Source: Aphanomyces cochlioides (lineage: Eukaryota; Oomycota; Saprolegniomycetes; Saprolegniales; Verrucalvaceae). Taken from it: a DNA stretch of 64,000 nt. Shown here piece after piece: positions 1 through 11,873 of the stretch; positions within the stretch are counted from its first letter, which is position 1, and every line of letters begins with the position of its first letter. The position numbers and the translations under genes are program-made. Below the pieces are notes generated by a model. The model was given only the letters and a program-made list of their open reading frames with translations. It was not told the origin of the DNA and searched no databases. The stretch is taken from positions 21,709 to 85,708 of the forward strand of contig JAHQRK010000056.1 in assembly GCA_019828595.1 (NCBI GenBank), in the 5' to 3' direction.

Positions 1-9
1 GCAATAGTG

Positions 10-23
10 GTAACCAACGTTAC
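10..23. repeat. Short inverted repeat GTAAC-CAAC-GTTAC
   Basis: Perfect 5-bp arms around a 4-base loop, repeated once per monomer throughout the array. It is too short to be called a terminator or binding site. It is recorded because several such dyads are a fixed part of the monomer. Confidence 0.6.
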
Positions 24-220
24 ACATTGTCCCCTTACTGTAAAAAGTTGAACTATGGGGAGAGGATTTACTCGTCCAAAGTCAATATGAAAATACAGTA
101 AAAACACACGTTTTAGCTGTCCCTGGCTGCTCTATGAAAATGTCCGGTATTTCGAGCCAAAAAGGCCCTACTTCGTAACATTCGCATATCGCGTCGGAAT
201 TCGCCTTTCGGAGTCCAAGC

Positions 221-232
221 CTCTGGCCAGAG
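221..232. repeat. 12-bp perfect palindrome CTCTGGCCAGAG
   Basis: A perfect dyad with no loop, present in every monomer including the divergent last one near 63105. It lies 19 bp downstream of the monomer's GAATTC (197-202). Perfect 12-bp palindromes can serve as sites for homodimeric DNA-binding proteins, but no specific factor is suggested by the sequence. Confidence 0.65.
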
Positions 233-284
233 TATGGCTTAAAGTGGCAGAAAGGGCTCCTCACCCTACTACACAGTGTGTTGA

Positions 285-299
285 CCGCTTATTCAGCGG
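285..299. repeat. Short inverted repeat CCGCT-TATTC-AGCGG
   Basis: GC-rich 5-bp arms with a 5-base loop in an otherwise AT-rich monomer, conserved in all standard copies. In the last full monomer the element near 63032-63046 is altered (CCGCC...AGCGG), which breaks one pair. No T-run follows on either strand, so it is not a bacterial-type terminator. Confidence 0.55.
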
Positions 300-655
300 C
301 CTTTTCTGCCCGAGTGAAGCTATCCTAAGACATGCATCTCACCTTGCATCGTCCCAGAAAAACTCAACTGCCATTCATCTCATCTTTGGCAGGTATTATT
401 TTAAATAGTAGGACAATATTTTCATTTTGTATGTGGAATTGTTTGATTATTAATATTATCGACAACTGGCACGTCCAGCAACATGGGTTACATCGTGACA
501 AAACATGACACCAAGTATTGAGCAACACACCAAAGAATTGACAACATCACACCAAATGGATATTTGCCATGGATATCATCGGGCAATACAACCTTGAGTG
601 GTCAAATTAGTTGATGTTGGTTGGAAGTGCTGACTATTACGAACGAACTTGTCTC

Positions 656-779
656 AAATTACTCTTTTTTTGACTTGGCGTTTGTATGTAAAAAATACTC
701 ATTTTTGTACTTGGAATTTGTATATAAAAATTACTCTTTTTTTGACTTGGCGTTTGTCCTTCAAAATTACTCTCGTACT
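656..779 (+). repeat. 36-bp internal sub-repeats (one representative monomer)
   Basis: Within each monomer there is a small tandem block. The anchor TACTC occurs at 660, 696, 732 and 768, exactly 36 bp apart. Sub-repeats 1 and 3 share ATTACTCTTTTTTTGACTT and the following GGCGTTTG. Sub-repeat 2 has diverged to ATACTCATTTTTGTACTTGG, and sub-repeat 4 keeps only the first dozen bases. The block recurs in every monomer. It contains the variable T-runs (6 or 7 T in the third sub-repeat) and the two-base GAGTAT/GAGTCA variant on the other strand, and the orientation switch at 16279 falls in its third sub-repeat. It also accounts for the short repetitive ORFs seen in all copies, which therefore have no coding value. 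Confidence 0.92.
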
Positions 780-935
780 TACGTGTTGCGTTAGAGCTTT
801 AAGTAATAGATCACATTGTTTAATATCGCTTATTGAACTCGTACATCCAATGAGTTGAAACTTTGATACTGGGTAATACACCTGCTAAGTATTCATGCAA
901 CACCCCTTAAGTGATTCATGATACTCACCGTAGGC

Positions 936-951
936 CCACTATCAACAGTGG
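936..951. repeat. Short inverted repeat CCACT-ATCAAC-AGTGG
   Basis: Five-bp arms around a six-base loop at the end of each monomer in the chosen phase, followed by GTACTCCATC and a seven-A run. It recurs in each copy. Function is unknown. Confidence 0.55.
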
Positions 952-3900
952 TACTCCATCAAAAAAAGTAGCACCATCAGTTGCAATAGTGGTAACCAAC
1001 GTTACACATTGTCCCCTTACTGTAAAAAGTTGAACTATGGGGAGAGGATTTACTCGTCCAAAGTCAATATGAAAATACAGTAAAAACACACGTTTTAGCT
1101 GTCCCTGGCTGCTCTATGAAAATGTCCGGTATTTCGAGCCAAAAAGGCCCTACTTCGTAACATTCGCATATCGCGTCGGAATTCGCCTTTCGGAGTCCAA
1201 GCCTCTGGCCAGAGTATGGCTTAAAGTGGCAGAAAGGGCTCGTCACCCTACTACACAGTGTGTTGACCGCTTATTCAGCGGCCTTTTCTGCCCGAGTGAA
1301 GCTATCCTAAGACATGCATCTCACCTTGCATCGTGCCATTCATCTCATCTTTGGCAGGTATTATTTTAAATAGTAGGACAATATTTTCATTTTGTATGTG
1401 GAATTGTTTGATTATTAATATTATCGACAACTGGCACGTCCAGCAACATGGGTTACATCGTGACAAAACATGACACCAAGTATTGAGCAACACACCAACG
1501 AATTGACAACATCACACCAAATGGATATTTGCCATGGATATCATCGGGCAATACAACCTTGAGTGGTCAAATTAGTTGATGTTGGTTGGAAGTGCTGACT
1601 ATTACGAACGAACTTGTCTCAAATTACTCTTTTTTTGACTTGGCGTTTGTATGTAAAAAATACTCATTTTTGTACTTGGAATTTGTATATAAAAATTACT
1701 CTTTTTTGACTTGGCGTTTGTCCTTCAAAATTACTCTCGTACTTACGTGTTGCGTTAGAGCTTTAAGTAATAGATCACATTGTTTAATATCGCTTATTGA
1801 ACTCGTACATCCAATGAGTTGAAACTTTGATACTGGGTAATACACCTGCTAAGTATTCATGCAACACCCCTTAAGTGATTCATGATACTCGCCGTAGGCC
1901 CACTATCAACAGTGGTACTCCATCAAAAAAAGTAGCACCATCAGTTGCAATAGTGGTAACCAACGTTACACATTGTCCCCTTACTGTAAAAAGTTGAACT
2001 ATGGGGAGAGGATTTACTCGTCCAAAGTCAATATGAAAATACAGTAAAAACACACGTTTTAGCTGTCCCTGGCTGCTCTATGAAAATGTCCGGTATTTCG
2101 AGCCAAAAAGGCCCTACTTCGTAACATTCGCATATCGCGTCGGAATTCGCCTTTCGGAGTCCAAGCCTCTGGCCAGAGTATGGCTTAAAGTGGCAGAAAG
2201 GGCTCCTCACCCTACTACACAGTGTGTTGACCGCTTATTCAGCGGCCTTTTCTGCCCGAGTGAAGCTATCCTAAGACATGCATCTCACCTTGCATCGTCC
2301 CAGAAAAACTCAACTGCCATTCATCTCATCTTTGGCAGGTATTATTTTAAATAGTAGGACAATATTTTCATTTTGTATGTGGAATTGTTTGATTATTAAT
2401 ATTATCGACAACTGGCACGTCCAGCAACATGGGTTACATCGTGACAAAACATGACACCAAGTATTGAGCAACACACCAAAGAATTGACAACATCACACCA
2501 AATGGATATTTGCCATGGATATCATCGGGCAATACAACCTTGAGTGGTCAAATTAGTTGATGTTGGTTGGAAGTGCTGACTATTACGAACGAACTTGTCT
2601 CAAATTACTCTTTTTTTGACTTGGCGTTTGTATGTAAAAAATACTCATTTTTGTACTTGGAATTTGTATATAAAAATTACTCTTTTTTTGACTTGGCGTT
2701 TGTCCTTCAAAATTACTCTCGTACTTACGTGTTGCGTTAGAGCTTTAAGTAATAGATCACATTGTTTAATATCGCTTATTGAACTCGTACATCCAATGAG
2801 TTGAAACTTTGATACTGGGTAATACACCTGCTAAGTATTCATGCAACACCCCTTAAGTGATTCATGATACTCGCCGTAGGCCCACTATCAACAGTGGTAC
2901 TCCATCAAAAAAAGTAGCACCATCAGTTGCAATAGTGGTAACCAACGTTACACATTGTCCCCTTACTGTAAAAAGTTGAACTATGGGGAGAGGATTTACT
3001 CGTCCAAAGTCAATATGAAAATACAGTAAAAACACACGTTTTAGCTGTCCCTGGCTGCTCTATGAAAATGTCCGGTATTTCGAGCCAAAAAGGCCCTACT
3101 TCGTAACATTCGCATATCGCGTCGGAATTCGCCTTTCGGAGTCCAAGCCTCTGGCCAGAGTATGGCTTAAAGTGGCAGAAAGGGCTCCTCACCCTACTAC
3201 ACAGTGTGTTGACCGCTTATTCAGCGGCCTTTTCTGCCCGAGTGAAGCTATCCTAAGACATGCATCTCACCTTGCATCGTCCCAGAAAAACTCAACTGCC
3301 ATTCATCTCATCTTTGGCAGGTATTATTTTAAATAGTAGGACAATATTTTCATTTTGTATGTGGAATTGTTTGATTATTAATATTATCGACAACTGGCAC
3401 GTCCAGCAACATGGGTTACATCGTGACAAAACATGACACCAAGTATTGAGCAACACACCAAAGAATTGACAACATCACACCAAATGGATATTTGCCATGG
3501 ATATCATCGGGCAATACAACCTTGAGTGGTCAAATTAGTTGATGTTGGTTGGAAGTGCTGACTATTACGAACGAACTTGTCTCAAATTACTCTTTTTTTG
3601 ACTTGGCGTTTGTATGTAAAAAATACTCATTTTTGTACTTGGAATTTGTATATAAAAATTACTCTTTTTTTGACTTGGCGTTTGTCCTTCAAAATTACTC
3701 TCGTACTTACGTGTTGCGTTAGAGCTTTAAGTAATAGATCACATTGTTTAATATCGCTTATTGAACTCGTACATCCAATGAGTTGAAACTTTGATACTGG
3801 GTAATACACCTGCTAAGTATTCATGCAACACCCCTTAAGTGATTCATGATACTCGCCGTAGGCCCACTATCAACAGTGGTACTCCATCAAAAAAAGTAGC

Positions 3901-6900
3901 ACCATCAGTTGCAATAGTGGTAACCAACGTTACACATTGTCCCCTTACTGTAAAAAGTTGAACTATGGGGAGAGGATTTACTCGTCCAAAGTCAATATGA
4001 AAATACAGTAAAAACACACGTTTTAGCTGTCCCTGGCTGCTCTATGAAAATGTCCGGTATTTCGAGCCAAAAAGGCCCTACTTCGTAACATTCGCATATC
4101 GCGTCGGAATTCGCCTTTCGGAGTCCAAGCCTCTGGCCAGAGTATGGCTTAAAGTGGCAGAAAGGGCTCGTCACCCTACTACACAGTGTGTTGACCGCTT
4201 ATTCAGCGGCCTTTTCTGCCCGAGTGAAGCTATCCTAAGACATGCATCTCACCTTGCATCGTGCCATTCATCTCATCTTTGGCAGGTATTATTTTAAATA
4301 GTAGGACAATATTTTCATTTTGTATGTGGAATTGTTTGATTATTAATATTATCGACAACTGGCACGTCCAGCAACATGGGTTACATCGTGACAAAACATG
4401 ACACCAAGTATTGAGCAACACACCAAAGAATTGACAACATCACACCAAATGGATATTTGCCATGGATATCATCGGGCAATACAACCTTGAGTGGTCAAAT
4501 TAGTTGATGTTGGTTGGAAGTGCTGACTATTACGAACGAACTTGTCTCAAATTACTCTTTTTTTGACTTGGCGTTTGTATGTAAAAAATACTCATTTTTG
4601 TACTTGGAATTTGTATATAAAAATTACTCTTTTTTGACTTGGCGTTTGTCCTTCAAAATTACTCTCGTACTTACGTGTTGCGTTAGAGCTTTAAGTAATA
4701 GATCACATTGTTTAATATCGCTTATTGAACTCGTACATCCAATGAGTTGAAACTTTGATACTGGGTAATACACCTGCTAAGTATTCATGCAACACCCCTT
4801 AAGTGATTCATGATACTCGCCGTAGGCCCACTATCAACAGTGGTACTCCATCAAAAAAAGTAGCACCATCAGTTGCAATAGTGGTAACCAACGTTACACA
4901 TTGTCCCCTTACTGTAAAAAGTTGAACTATGGGGAGAGGATTTACTCGTCCAAAGTCAATATGAAAATACAGTAAAAACACACGTTTTAGCTGTCCCTGG
5001 CTGCTCTATGAAAATGTCCGGTATTTCGAGCCAAAAAGGCCCTACTTCGTAACATTCGCATATCGCGTCGGAATTCGCCTTTCGGAGTCCAAGCCTCTGG
5101 CCAGAGTATGGCTTAAAGTGGCAGAAAGGGCTCCTCACCCTACTACACAGTGTGTTGACCGCTTATTCAGCGGCCTTTTCTGCCCGAGTGAAGCTATCCT
5201 AAGACATGCATCTCACCTTGCATCGTGCCATTCATCTCATCTTTGGCAGGTATTATTTTAAATAGTAGGACAATATTTTCATTTTGTATGTGGAATTGTT
5301 TGATTATTAATATTATCGACAACTGGCACGTCCAGCAACATGGGTTACATCGTGACAAAACATGACACCAAGTATTGAGCAACACACCAACGAATTGACA
5401 ACATCACACCAAATGGATATTTGCCATGGATATCATCGGGCAATACAACCTTGAGTGGTCAAATTAGTTGATGTTGGTTGGAAGTGCTGACTATTACGAA
5501 CGAACTTGTCTCAAATTACTCTTTTTTTGACTTGGCGTTTGTATGTAAAAAATACTCATTTTTGTACTTGGAATTTGTATATAAAAATTACTCTTTTTTT
5601 GACTTGGCGTTTGTCCTTCAAAATTACTCTCGTACTTACGTGTTGCGTTAGAGCTTTAAGTAATAGATCACATTGTTTAATATCGCTTATTGAACTCGTA
5701 CATCCAATGAGTTGAAACTTTGATACTGGGTAATACACCTGCTAAGTATTCATGCAACACCCCTTAAGTGATTCATGATACTCGCCGTAGGCCCACTATC
5801 AACAGTGGTACTCCATCAAAAAAAGTAGCACCATCAGTTGCAATAGTGGTAACCAACGTTACACATTGTCCCCTTACTGTAAAAAGTTGAACTATGGGGA
5901 GAGGATTTACTCGTCCAAAGTCAATATGAAAATACAGTAAAAACACACGTTTTAGCTGTCCCTGGCTGCTCTATGAAAATGTCCGGTATTTCGAGCCAAA
6001 AAGGCCCTACTTCGTAACATTCGCATATCGCGTCGGAATTCGCCTTTCGGAGTCCAAGCCTCTGGCCAGAGTATGGCTTAAAGTGGCAGAAAGGGCTCCT
6101 CACCCTACTACACAGTGTGTTGACCGCTTATTCAGCGGCCTTTTCTGCCCGAGTGAAGCTATCCTAAGACATGCATCTCACCTTGCATCGTCCCAGAAAA
6201 ACTCAACTGCCATTCATCTCATCTTTGGCAGGTATTATTTTAAATAGTAGGACAATATTTTCATTTTGTATGTGGAATTGTTTGATTATTAATATTATCG
6301 ACAACTGGCACGTCCAGCAACATGGGTTACATCGTGACAAAACATGACACCAAGTATTGAGCAACACACCAAAGAATTGACAACATCACACCAAATGGAT
6401 ATTTGCCATGGATATCATCGGGCAATACAACCTTGAGTGGTCAAATTAGTTGATGTTGGTTGGAAGTGCTGACTATTACGAACGAACTTGTCTCAAATTA
6501 CTCTTTTTTTGACTTGGCGTTTGTATGTAAAAAATACTCATTTTTGTACTTGGAATTTGTATATAAAAATTACTCTTTTTTGACTTGGCGTTTGTCCTTC
6601 AAAATTACTCTCGTACTTACGTGTTGCGTTAGAGCTTTAAGTAATAGATCACATTGTTTAATATCGCTTATTGAACTCGTACATCCAATGAGTTGAAACT
6701 TTGATACTGGGTAATACACCTGCTAAGTATTCATGCAACACCCCTTAAGTGATTCATGATACTCGCCGTAGGCCCACTATCAACAGTGGTACTCCATCAA
6801 AAAAAGTAGCACCATCAGTTGCAATAGTGGTAACCAACGTTACACATTGTCCCCTTACTGTAAAAAGTTGAACTATGGGGAGAGGATTTACTCGTCCAAA

Positions 6901-9900
6901 GTCAATATGAAAATACAGTAAAAACACACGTTTTAGCTGTCCCTGGCTGCTCTATGAAAATGTCCGGTATTTCGAGCCAAAAAGGCCCTACTTCGTAACA
7001 TTCGCATATCGCGTCGGAATTCGCCTTTCGGAGTCCAAGCCTCTGGCCAGAGTATGGCTTAAAGTGGCAGAAAGGGCTCCTCACCCTACTACACAGTGTG
7101 TTGACCGCTTATTCAGCGGCCTTTTCTGCCCGAGTGAAGCTATCCTAAGACATGCATCTCACCTTGCATCGTGCCATTCATCTCATCTTTGGCAGGTATT
7201 ATTTTAAATAGTAGGACAATATTTTCATTTTGTATGTGGAATTGTTTGATTATTAATATTATCGACAACTGGCACGTCCAGCAACATGGGTTACATCGTG
7301 ACAAAACATGACACCAAGTATTGAGCAACACACCAAAGAATTGACAACATCACACCAAATGGATATTTGCCATGGATATCATCGGGCAATACAACCTTGA
7401 GTGGTCAAATTAGTTGATGTTGGTTGGAAGTGCTGACTATTACGAACGAACTTATCTCAAATTACTCTTTTTTTGACTTGGCGTTTGTATGTAAAAAATA
7501 CTCATTTTTGTACTTGGAATTTGTATATAAAAATTACTCTTTTTTGACTTGGCGTTTGTCCTTCAAAATTACTCTCGTACTTACGTGTTGCGTTAGAGCT
7601 TTAAGTAATAGATCACATTGTTTAATATCGCTTATTGAACTCGTACATCCAATGAGTTGAAACTTTGATACTGGGTAATACACCTGCTAAGTATTCATGC
7701 AACACCCCTTAAGTGATTCATGATACTCGCCGTAGGCCCACTATCAACAGTGGTACTCCATCAAAAAAAGTAGCACCATCAGTTGCAATAGTGGTAACCA
7801 ACGTTACACATTGTCCCCTTACTGTAAAAAGTTGAACTATGGGGAGAGGATTTACTCGTCCAAAGTCAATATGAAAATACAGTAAAAACACACGTTTTAG
7901 CTGTCCCTGGCTGCTCTATGAAAATGTCCGGTATTTCGAGCCAAAAAGGCCCTACTTCGTAACATTCGCATATCGCGTCGGAATTCGCCTTTCGGAGTCC
8001 AAGCCTCTGGCCAGAGTATGGCTTAAAGTGGCAGAAAGGGCTCCTCACCCTACTACACAGTGTGTTGACCGCTTATTCAGCGGCCTTTTCTGCCCGAGTG
8101 AAGCTATCCTAAGACATGCATCTCACCTTGCATCGTCCCAGAAAAACTCAACTGCCATTCATCTCATCTTTGGCAGGTATTATTTTAAATAGTAGGACAA
8201 TATTTTCATTTTGTATGTGGAATTGTTTGATTATTAATATTATCGACAACTGGCACGTCCAGCAACATGGGTTACATCGTGACAAAACATGACACCAAGT
8301 ATTGAGCAACACACCAAAGAATTGACAACATCACACCAAATGGATATTTGCCATGGATATCATCGGGCAATACAACCTTGAGTGGTCAAATTAGTTGATG
8401 TTGGTTGGAAGTGCTGACTATTACGAACGAACTTGTCTCAAATTACTCTTTTTTTGACTTGGCGTTTGTATGTAAAAAATACTCATTTTTGTACTTGGAA
8501 TTTGTAAATAAAAATTACTCTTTTTTTGACTTGGCGTTTGTCCTTCAAAATTACTCTCGTACTTACGTGTTGCGTTAGAGCTTTAAGTAATAGATCACAT
8601 TGTTTAATATCGCTTATTGAACTCGTACATCCAATGAGTTGAAACTTTGATACTGGGTAATACACCTGCTAAGTATTCATGCAACACCCCTTAAGTGATT
8701 CATGATACTCGCCGTAGGCCCACTATCAACAGTGGTACTCCATCAAAAAAAGTAGCACCATCAGTTGCAATAGTGGTAACCAACGTTACACATTGTCCCC
8801 TTACTGTAAAAAGTTGAACTATGGGGAGAGGATTTACTCGTCCAAAGTCAATATGAAAATACAGTAAAAACACACGTTTTAGCTGTCCCTGGCTGCTCTA
8901 TGAAAATGTCCGGTATTTCGAGCCAAAAAGGCCCTACTTCGTAACATTCGCATATCGCGTCGGAATTCGCCTTTCGGAGTCCAAGCCTCTGGCCAGAGTA
9001 TGGCTTAAAGTGGCAGAAAGGGCTCCTCACCCTACTACACAGTGTGTTGACCGCTTATTCAGCGGCCTTTTCTGCCCGAGTGAAGCTATCCTAAGACATG
9101 CATCTCACCTTGCATCGTCCCAGAAAAACTCAACTGCCATTCATCTCATCTTTGGCAGGTATTATTTTAAATAGTAGGACAATATTTTCATTTTGTATGT
9201 GGAATTGTTTGATTATTAATATTATCGACAACTGGCACGTCCAGCAACATGGGTTACATCGTGACAAAACATGACACCAAGTATTGAGCAACACACCAAA
9301 GAATTGACAACATCACACCAAATGGATATTTGCCATGGATATCATCGGGCAATACAACCTTGAGTGGTCAAATTAGTTGATGTTGGTTGGAAGTGCTGAC
9401 TATTACGAACGAACTTGTCTCAAATTACTCTTTTTTTGACTTGGCGTTTGTATGTAAAAAATACTCATTTTTGTACTTGGAATTTGTATATAAAAATTAC
9501 TCTTTTTTTGACTTGGCGTTTGTCCTTCAAAATTACTCTCGTACTTACGTGTTGCGTTAGAGCTTTAAGTAATAGATCACATTGTTTAATATCGCTTATT
9601 GAACTCGTACATCCAATGAGTTGAAACTTTGATACTGGGTAATACACCTGCTAAGTATTCATGCAACACCCCTTAAGTGATTCATGATACTCGCCGTAGG
9701 CCCACTATCAACAGTGGTACTCCATCAAAAAAAGTAGCACCATCAGTTGCAATAGTGGTAACCAACGTTACACATTGTCCCCTTACTGTAAAAAGTTGAA
9801 CTATGGGGAGAGGATTTACTCGTCCAAAGTCAATATGAAAATACAGTAAAAACACACGTTTTAGCTGTCCCTGGCTGCTCTATGAAAATGTCCGGTATTT

Positions 9901-11624
9901 CGAGCCAAAAAGGCCCTACTTCGTAACATTCGCATATCGCGTCGGAATTCGCCTTTCGGAGTCCAAGCCTCTGGCCAGAGTATGGCTTAAAGTGGCAGAA
10001 AGGGCTCGTCACCCTACTACACAGTGTGTTGACCGCTTATTCAGCGGCCTTTTCTGCCCGAGTGAAGCTATCCTAAGACATGCATCTCACCTTGCATCGT
10101 CCCAGAAAAACTCAACTGCCATTCATCTCATCTTTGGCAGGTATTATTTTAAATAGTAGGACAATATTTTCATTTTGTATGTGGAATTGTTTGATTATTA
10201 ATATTATCGACAACTGGCACGTCCAGCAACATGGGTTACATCGTGACAAAACATGACACCAAGTATTGAGCAACACACCAAAGAATTGACAACATCACAC
10301 CAAATGGATATTTGCCATGGATATCATCGGGCAATACAACCTTGAGTGGTCAAATTAGTTGATGTTGGTTGGAAGTGCTGACTATTACGAACGAACTTGT
10401 CTCAAATTACTCTTTTTTTGACTTGGCGTTTGTATGTAAAAAATACTCATTTTTGTACTTGGAATTTGTATATAAAAATTACTCTTTTTTGACTTGGCGT
10501 TTGTCCTTCAAAATTACTCTCGTACTTACGTGTTGCGTTAGAGCTTTAAGTAATAGATCACATTGTTTAATATCGCTTATTGAACTCGTACATCCAATGA
10601 GTTGAAACTTTGATACTGGGTAATACACCTGCTAAGTATTCATGCAACACCCCTTAAGTGATTCATGATACTCGCCGTAGGCCCACTATCAACAGTGGTA
10701 CTCCATCAAAAAAAGTAGCACCATCAGTTGCAATAGTGGTAACCAACGTTACACATTGTCCCCTTACTGTAAAAAGTTGAACTATGGGGAGAGGATTTAC
10801 TCGTCCAAAGTCAATATGAAAATACAGTAAAAACACACGTTTTAGCTGTCCCTGGCTGCTCTATGAAAATGTCCGGTATTTCGAGCCAAAAAGGCCCTAC
10901 TTCGTAACATTCGCATATCGCGTCGGAATTCGCCTTTCGGAGTCCAAGCCTCTGGCCAGAGTATGGCTTAAAGTGGCAGAAAGGGCTCCTCACCCTACTA
11001 CACAGTGTGTTGACCGCTTATTCAGCGGCCTTTTCTGCCCGAGTGAAGCTATCCTAAGACATGCATCTCACCTTGCATCGTGCCATTCATCTCATCTTTG
11101 GCAGGTATTATTTTAAATAGTAGGACAATATTTTCATTTTGTATGTGGAATTGTTTGATTATTAATATTATCGACAACTGGCACGTCCAGCAACATGGGT
11201 TACATCGTGACAAAACATGACACCAAGTATTGAGCAACACACCAAAGAATTGACAACATCACACCAAATGGATATTTGCCATGGATATCATCGGGCAATA
11301 CAACCTTGAGTGGTCAAATTAGTTGATGTTGGTTGGAAGTGCTGACTATTACGAACGAACTTGTCTCTCAAATTACTCTTTTTTTGACTTGGCGTTTGTA
11401 TGTAAAAAATACTCATTTTTGTACTTGGAATTTGTATATAAAAATTACTCTTTTTTTGACTTGGCGTTTGTCCTTCAAAATTACTCTCGTACTTACGTGT
11501 TGCGTTAGAGCTTTAAGTAATAGATCACATTGTTTAATATCGCTTATTGAACTCGTACATCCAATGAGTTGAAACTTTGATACTGGGTAATACACCTGCT
11601 AAGTATTCATGCAACACCCCTTAA

Positions 11625-11873
11625 GTGATTCATGATACTCGCCGTAGGCCCACTATCAACAGTGGTACTCCATCAAAAAAAGTAGCACCATCAGTTGCAA
11701 TAGTGGTAACCAACGTTACACATTGTCCCCTTACTGTAAAAGTTGAACTATGGGGAGAGGATTTACTCGTCCAAAGTCAATATGAAAATACAGTAAAAAC
11801 ACACGTTTTAGCTGTCCCTGGCTGCTCTATGAAAATGTCCGGTATTTCGAGCCAAAAAGGCCCTACTTCGTAA
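11625..11873 (+). other. Frame opened by a one-base deletion in one monomer
   Basis: At about 11738 this monomer has four A in CTGTAAAAGTTG where every other copy has five. The loss removes a stop and joins two frames into an 82-codon run starting from ATT. It overlaps the transposase-like frame of the same monomer type in a different phase. No domain is recognised. A private single-base change in a homopolymer is more likely a neutral mutation or sequencing error than a gene, so I do not call a CDS. Confidence 0.5.

Larger units (their letters stand above)
91..408 (+). pseudogene. Possible hAT transposase C-terminal relic in long-form monomers
   Basis: A frame opens after TGA at 88-90 and runs 105 codons to TAG at 406-408. 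It has no ATG near its beginning. Codons 44-55 read PLARVWLKVAER and codons 59-70 read PTTQCVDRLFSG, followed by a hydrophobic stretch near codons 94-99 (AIHLIF). The order Pro-x-Thr-x(4)-[Asp/Glu]-Arg-hydrophobic-Phe-Ser resembles the dimerisation region at the C-terminus of hAT-family transposases, with Asp in place of the usual Glu. This match is from pattern memory only. The same frame is open in the other left long-form monomers at 2037-2354, 3019-3336, 5930-6247, 7875-8192, 8857-9174 and 9839-10156. In short-form monomers a 17-bp deletion after codon 87 shifts the frame. Codon 57 varies Pro/Arg between copies. No upstream transposase frame joins it, so at best it is a relic captured in the satellite. 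It could also be a chance open frame. Confidence 0.3.

Noticed and set aside
130..170. CENP-B-box-like stretch (TTCGAGCCAAAAAGG near 151)
   Set aside because: It matches the TTCG and central A but not the CGGG end of the core motif. One partial match per monomer is expected by chance.
285..299. CCGCT-TATTC-AGCGG as a rho-independent terminator
   Set aside because: The stem is only 5 bp, no T-run follows, and the context is eukaryotic satellite.
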